A stretch of 64,000 nt of DNA from a virus: positions 291,875 to 355,874 of the IMG/VR virus record IMGVR_UViG_3300047476_002078. One strand, given 5' to 3'. The notes under the pieces were generated by a model. The model was not told the origin of the DNA and did no database searches. It saw only the letters and a list, made by a program, of their open reading frames with translations. The position numbers and the translations under genes are program-made. This document shows, piece after piece, positions 51,583 through 64,000 of the stretch (position 1 is its first letter; each line of letters opens with the position of its first letter).

Positions 51583-53902
51583 ACACGCCTTCTTGGAACA
51601 TTCTATGCCATTGTAAAGCGACAGCTTTCCACGTAAATCTCTTCATTCTTTCTTTAGCCATATCGCCCCAATCTCTATTTTTCTTTTTATTAACAAGCAT
51701 ATCAACGCACTCATTGATAAATCTTTCTCTGTATTCTTTCGAGTAAGCGTCACCTTCCAAAAGCAATCCGCCGTCTTTTACGGTAGAAATAATTCCTGCG
51801 TGTTTAGAGGCGATAATAGGATTACCGCTCCATCCTGCTTCAGTAGCGGTTATACAAAAAGTTTCATGGAATTTTGTAGGGTAAAACCACCCACTACTTT
51901 GAAGTTGAATTTCAGCAAGTTTTTTTTGATCTACTCTTCCTACATATTCGACATAAGGTTTTTGTAGCTGTTTTTTTAAATTTTCCATCGCTTCAACTTC
52001 AGAAGGGTTATTTCTGAACCTGACAGCTTTTTCCCAATTATTAAATCCGTAGGCTACAACGACTTTAAAATTTGGAACATACTCTTTAATGAAATCAGCA
52101 CAATAAAGAAGAGTATCCAATCCTCTATCAGGACTAGAGGAATAAAATATCTGAGATGGATTACGCTCAATATCTTTTTGATAGCGTGTTTCATCTATAC
52201 CGTTAGCCGTTATGTATATTTTTTCAAGAGGTATGCTATGGTGATAGTTTAAATAATTTTTATGCCATTCTGACAGGCACAAGTAATTTGTAACGTCGTT
52301 TACAAATACATTGTGGTTTCTATCAGGATTAATAAATACATCATGAACCCAAACGTATTTCTTATAAGCGTGAATTAAATTGTGAAAAGGTGCAACAGTT
52401 CTTGATGATATTAAGAAATCAATGAAGGTAGTTTTAGCAAAATTTTCCCACTTGCTCCAATGGATATATTCTACGTCGTCTCCGCTAGAATCCATGTGTT
52501 CTGTTTTTGGGTCTGCAAAAAGTTTAACTTGGTATCCAAACTTAGAAAGTTCTCTAGCCATCCAAATAGCCGCTGTTTCAGAGCCTCCTATTCCACCTTC
52601 AATTAAATTAGTTTCATCCCATTTCTCCCATCCTGCTCCAAGGTAAAAAGCTAAAACAGACTTACCTAACTTCTTTTTTAATCTTGTGTTGTTAAAAACA
52701 TCCTCTTCATGATGCCTGTTGTAATTTTCATTTTCATTAACTTTTCGAGTTTTTCCACCAAAATGAAATACAAAAGATTGGTGAATTGTATAAAAAGACC
52801 AACCTGCTTTTTTAGCTCGGTAGCAATAATCGAAGTCTTCTCCCCCATTTACATATTCTGGGTCTAGGATTCCGATTTTGCTAACAAGTTTACGGTTAAA
52901 CATTGTGCAATAAAAAGCTAACTTTTCTCGTTGTACCCTTTCATCTTTTTTAAAGTTGTTTTGAGAAAAATAAAAGTCATCAATATCAAAGTCATCAACC
53001 GAATGTATTCCGGGTTCAAGACTTAAACCTTTATTGGTAATAAGGTTATGATTATGTAGCCAATACTTGTCACAGTTAGATAAAGGTCCAACCATTGCAT
53101 TAGGGTTATCTTTTAAAAAAGAAACTAAAGGTTCATCCCAATTTTTAGTAAAAAGCAAATCATTGTTTCCGATTAAAATTAAGCTATTGCTTGAATTTTC
53201 GATTCCCCAATTGACCTGTTTGCTAAAGCAAGTTCTTTCATTAAATTTTTTGAAGCTGTATCTCATACCTGAAGAGGCTAGGTAATTTGAAATTTCGGAA
53301 ATATCTTCTGTGCTAGAATCTACAACGTGAACGACAAAACTGTTTTTGGTATTTTCTTTTAAAGACTCTAAAGTTTTTAAAAGATATTTTTTGTTGTTGT
53401 AATTTGGAATAATAATATCAATAGTGTTTTCTACTTCTTTAAAACATTCATACATTTTTTCAGACAAAAAAGATGGAGAGAATTTATGTTTTACAGTTTC
53501 AAAAGCTTTTTCACCAATCGAATTTCTTAAATCTGGGTTGTCTCGTAAAAGTGTTAGATATTTAAACCAATCTTCCATTTTATCAGCAATAAAACCATTC
53601 TCTCCGTTTATAACAATTTCTTTGTAACTTTGTAGAGGGGAGGCTATAACAGGCTTTTTCAAGTACATATATTGAGAAAGTTTGTTGTTTCCTTTGTATG
53701 GGAATTTATAATGGTCGATAGGGCAAATGAGAATATCAAATTTGGCAAGCTCTTGGAGATAGGTATCTTTATTCCAAGGAATGTCTGCTTCATCCCATTC
53801 AGTAATTATGAACAATCTCATCCCTAATGATTCAATTAAAGGTCTTAATTGTTTAGCAGCGTAAATTCCGCCACCCATTGCACAATATCCTACTGTTACC
53901 AT
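51566..53902 (-). CDS. Three-part glycosyltransferase (GT4 fragment, GT2, GT4)
   Basis: 778 residues. ATG 53902 has GAAGGAA upstream; an in-frame TTG lies before that site. Residues 1-~160 resemble the C-terminal half of a GT4 enzyme (KPVIASPLQSYKEIVINGENG). Residues ~162-410 are GT2 (DIIIPNYNNKKYLLKTLESL, LILIGNNDLLF, GGEDFDYCYRAKKAGW). Residues ~440-778 are a complete-looking GT4 (GIGGSETAAIWMARELSKFG, FYSSSPDRGLDTLL, EYVGRVDQKKL, FHETFCITATEAGWSGNPII). Such chains are typical of enzymes that build an oligosaccharide stepwise. One base separates it from the gene upstream, so they form an operon. Confidence 0.8.
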   Translation of the reverse strand: MVTVGYCAMGGGIYAAKQLRPLIESLGMRLFIITEWDEADIPWNKDTYLQELAKFDILICPIDHYKFPYKGNNKLSQYMYLKKPVIASPLQSYKEIVINGENGFIADKMEDWFKYLTLLRDNPDLRNSIGEKAFETVKHKFSPSFLSEKMYECFKEVENTIDIIIPNYNNKKYLLKTLESLKENTKNSFVVHVVDSSTEDISEISNYLASSGMRYSFKKFNERTCFSKQVNWGIENSSNSLILIGNNDLLFTKNWDEPLVSFLKDNPNAMVGPLSNCDKYWLHNHNLITNKGLSLEPGIHSVDDFDIDDFYFSQNNFKKDERVQREKLAFYCTMFNRKLVSKIGILDPEYVNGGEDFDYCYRAKKAGWSFYTIHQSFVFHFGGKTRKVNENENYNRHHEEDVFNNTRLKKKLGKSVLAFYLGAGWEKWDETNLIEGGIGGSETAAIWMARELSKFGYQVKLFADPKTEHMDSSGDDVEYIHWSKWENFAKTTFIDFLISSRTVAPFHNLIHAYKKYVWVHDVFINPDRNHNVFVNDVTNYLCLSEWHKNYLNYHHSIPLEKIYITANGIDETRYQKDIERNPSQIFYSSSPDRGLDTLLYCADFIKEYVPNFKVVVAYGFNNWEKAVRFRNNPSEVEAMENLKKQLQKPYVEYVGRVDQKKLAEIQLQSSGWFYPTKFHETFCITATEAGWSGNPIIASKHAGIISTVKDGGLLLEGDAYSKEYRERFINECVDMLVNKKKNRDWGDMAKERMKRFTWKAVALQWHRMFQEGVFTEIQ

Positions 53903-53903
53903 T

Positions 53904-55382
53904 TTAATTTCCTTCAAAACTATCTGATAGATGAATAGAGTTCAGATTATAATTTTTAGCCACGTTTTGCAATTTTGAACTTGAACAAAAAACTAAATTA
54001 TATTCTTTCAATGATTTTAGAAAATTTTCGTCAAAAATGCCTTCAGCCATATCAATAGCGATTATTTTTCCGTTTGACTTTAACTTTCTCAGTTCTTGGT
54101 TTGAAAACGGGGAGTGTGAAAAAACATAATCAAAATAGTCAAGCTTATCAAAATTTGTAACAATTTCAGAATCGAACCCATTTTTCTTTAATGCTTTTTG
54201 AATGTTAATTTTTCTAAGTCTAATGTTCGGATTGTTTTCATCATAGGCGAAGGGTATATATACAGCCACTTTTTTAGGTTTTTTAGTCGGAGGGTATAAG
54301 TTATTTTGTATAACTTCTTTGTTAAAGAGTGCGTTTTTGTCTGAAGGTCTAAATTTTAAAGCTTCTTCTATATGCTCAAGGGCTTTTTTCCAATCTTTTA
54401 ACATCGAGTAAACATAACTTAGTTGAAAATGTGGAGTGAATGTATGATAAGTCATATTAAAAAAGCCTAAACTATCTGTTGGATAGGGCATAATCAAAGC
54501 GGTACTATACCAAAATTTAGCTAAATCCCATCTTTGTTTATTAATGTAGATTAAACCCAAAAAACAAAATAAATCCGCACGTCTTTGATCTAACTTCAAA
54601 GCATCAAAGCAATAATGTGCAGCTTTGTCGTAATCTTTTTTGTTAAATTCTATTTCTGCTAATTTATATGTAGCAAAATAAGCGTCTTCATAATAATCCC
54701 AATGGTCTAGGTAATATTTTAACCATTTTGTCGCCTCGTCCCATTTTCCGTGATCTGCTAATTCTTTTCCGTAATAGAACTCATATCTTGAACATCTTGT
54801 AGTTGGATTTTCGCAACATTCTTTTAAAATCTTTAAATTTCTACCTTCCGCTCTAACTATTTGCTTTTGAGTTTTGTAATGATGCACTTCAAAGTCAATA
54901 TTTTCTATTTTTTTGAATCCTGAAAGTGGAACACATTCATGAATTCTATACATCCAAACAGGGTTCGCTGATCTCTTAAAAATTCTCTCTCTGGATAAAG
55001 ATACCGTAACATTATCGAAATCATCATGAGCATACTGATATTTAGCGATGTAGCAATCAGGTAATTCGTTAATACTTTTCTCTTTTATAGAATTTAATAT
55101 TTTTAAATCTTTTGATTTAATAACATCGTCTGCGTCTAACCATAGTATTAAATCTTTGGTAGCATGTCTGAACGAAAAATTTCTAGCGGCAGAAAAGTCA
55201 TCAATCCAGTTAAAGTGAACTATTTTTACTTTAGGATACCTACTCACAATTTCTAATGTTTTGTCAGTAGAGCCTGTATCTGCAATAATGATTTCATCAC
55301 ATAAACTTTCAATAGAATTTAAACAACGCTCGATAACTTCTTCTTCATTTTTTACAATCATGCAAAGTGTTAGCGTTGTCAT
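53904..55382 (-). CDS. GT2 glycosyltransferase with TPR repeats and GT4-like tail
   Basis: 492 residues, AAGGA upstream. Residues 1-~190 are a GT2 domain of the SunS/WaaE type: LCMIVKNEEEVIERCLNSI, IIADTGSTDKT, DDFSAARNFS and LWLDADDVI as the DxD site. Residues ~200-345 are tetratricopeptide-like repeats (YEFYYGKELADHGKWDEATKW, FATYKLAEIEFNKKDYDKAA). Residues ~370-492 look like a half GT4 fold. Related GT2-TPR enzymes glycosylate peptides, which supports a protein acceptor. First gene of the two-gene - strand operon, placed back to back with the collagen-like fibre gene. Confidence 0.8.
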   Translation of the reverse strand: MTTLTLCMIVKNEEEVIERCLNSIESLCDEIIIADTGSTDKTLEIVSRYPKVKIVHFNWIDDFSAARNFSFRHATKDLILWLDADDVIKSKDLKILNSIKEKSINELPDCYIAKYQYAHDDFDNVTVSLSRERIFKRSANPVWMYRIHECVPLSGFKKIENIDFEVHHYKTQKQIVRAEGRNLKILKECCENPTTRCSRYEFYYGKELADHGKWDEATKWLKYYLDHWDYYEDAYFATYKLAEIEFNKKDYDKAAHYCFDALKLDQRRADLFCFLGLIYINKQRWDLAKFWYSTALIMPYPTDSLGFFNMTYHTFTPHFQLSYVYSMLKDWKKALEHIEEALKFRPSDKNALFNKEVIQNNLYPPTKKPKKVAVYIPFAYDENNPNIRLRKINIQKALKKNGFDSEIVTNFDKLDYFDYVFSHSPFSNQELRKLKSNGKIIAIDMAEGIFDENFLKSLKEYNLVFCSSSKLQNVAKNYNLNSIHLSDSFEGN

Positions 55383-55463
55383 AAGGGTAATCCTTTTATA
55401 TTATTTTTAAAGAGTGATGTTGAATTTTTGATTTGTTTTTTAAAAAACATTGTGATTAAATTT

Positions 55464-55493
55464 TCGACAATTACCGTAAAATGTCAATATAAT
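55464..55493 (+). promoter_or_regulatory. Sigma70-type promoter of the collagen-like gene
   Basis: TCGACA (55464-55469, five of six consensus) and a perfect TATAAT (55488-55493) are 18 bases apart. This lies in the 174-base gap between divergent genes. A TTGACA on the opposite strand (55482-55487) abuts the -10 and could serve the glycosyltransferase operon, though its -10 is poor. The rest of the gap shows no gene. Confidence 0.55.
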
Positions 55494-55556
55494 TAAAAGA
55501 TGGATATTTAATACATAAAATATAACCTTTAAACCTGAATTGATTAGGAAGAATAA

Positions 55557-64000
<8,444 letters not shown>

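Overview
The window is a 64 kb piece of a large, AT-rich, tailed bacteriophage with a contractile tail. Nearly all of it is a virion-structure region read on the + strand, interrupted by three blocks of accessory genes on the - strand. No terminase, portal, polymerase, tRNA or rRNA gene is visible. The contractile-tail assignment rests on a tail sheath protein and a J-like baseplate protein. The HK97-type capsid assignment rests on an ordered protease, acidic scaffold, decoration proteins and major capsid protein.

Layout. 1-2604 is the 3' part of a tail-fibre gene. 2608-6164 holds small head or core proteins, including a cytoplasmic zincin. 6165-11632 is the head module: a prohead protease with a 15-copy PEQAQ insert, a very basic small protein, an acidic scaffold, two decoration-like proteins and the major capsid protein, closed by a clean terminator. 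11683-15716 (-) is a four-gene homing-endonuclease-type cassette inserted just behind that terminator. 15794-21675 holds neck, connector and other small virion-associated genes, among them a DUF5659-like protein, a SWIM zinc-finger protein and a tandem pair of paralogues. 21728-22606 is a secreted metallopeptidase, followed by a - strand block (22607-26592) with a DEDDh exonuclease and a two-domain glycosyltransferase.

26659-33141 holds a coiled-coil protein, an actin-fold ATPase, a probable neck or tail-completion protein, an FmdB-type zinc ribbon and the tail sheath. 33225-39366 holds a tail-completion-like protein and three related tail fibres, the third with a long polyglycine domain. 39369-50387 is the baseplate. 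50438-51582 has small unknown genes. 51566-55382 (-) encodes two multidomain glycosyltransferases. From 55557 to the end of the window runs a single giant collagen-like fibre gene, still open after about 2,814 codons.

Host. The signal-peptide metallopeptidase at 21728-22606 looks, from memory of the family, like the secreted HEIGHH proteases that are abundant in Bdellovibrio and Bacteriovorax-type predators. Together with the low GC this suggests a phage of a predatory bacterium of the Bdellovibrionota. This is an inference from one gene and was not tested by any search.

Working model. Late genes build a contractile virion with an elaborate adhesion apparatus: propeller or helix fibre, polyglycine fibre and collagen-like fibre. 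The three glycosyltransferases may decorate the Thr-rich collagen-like fibre or the host surface. The actin-like ATPase and the secreted protease are the two cargo genes most likely to reflect an unusual intracellular lifestyle.
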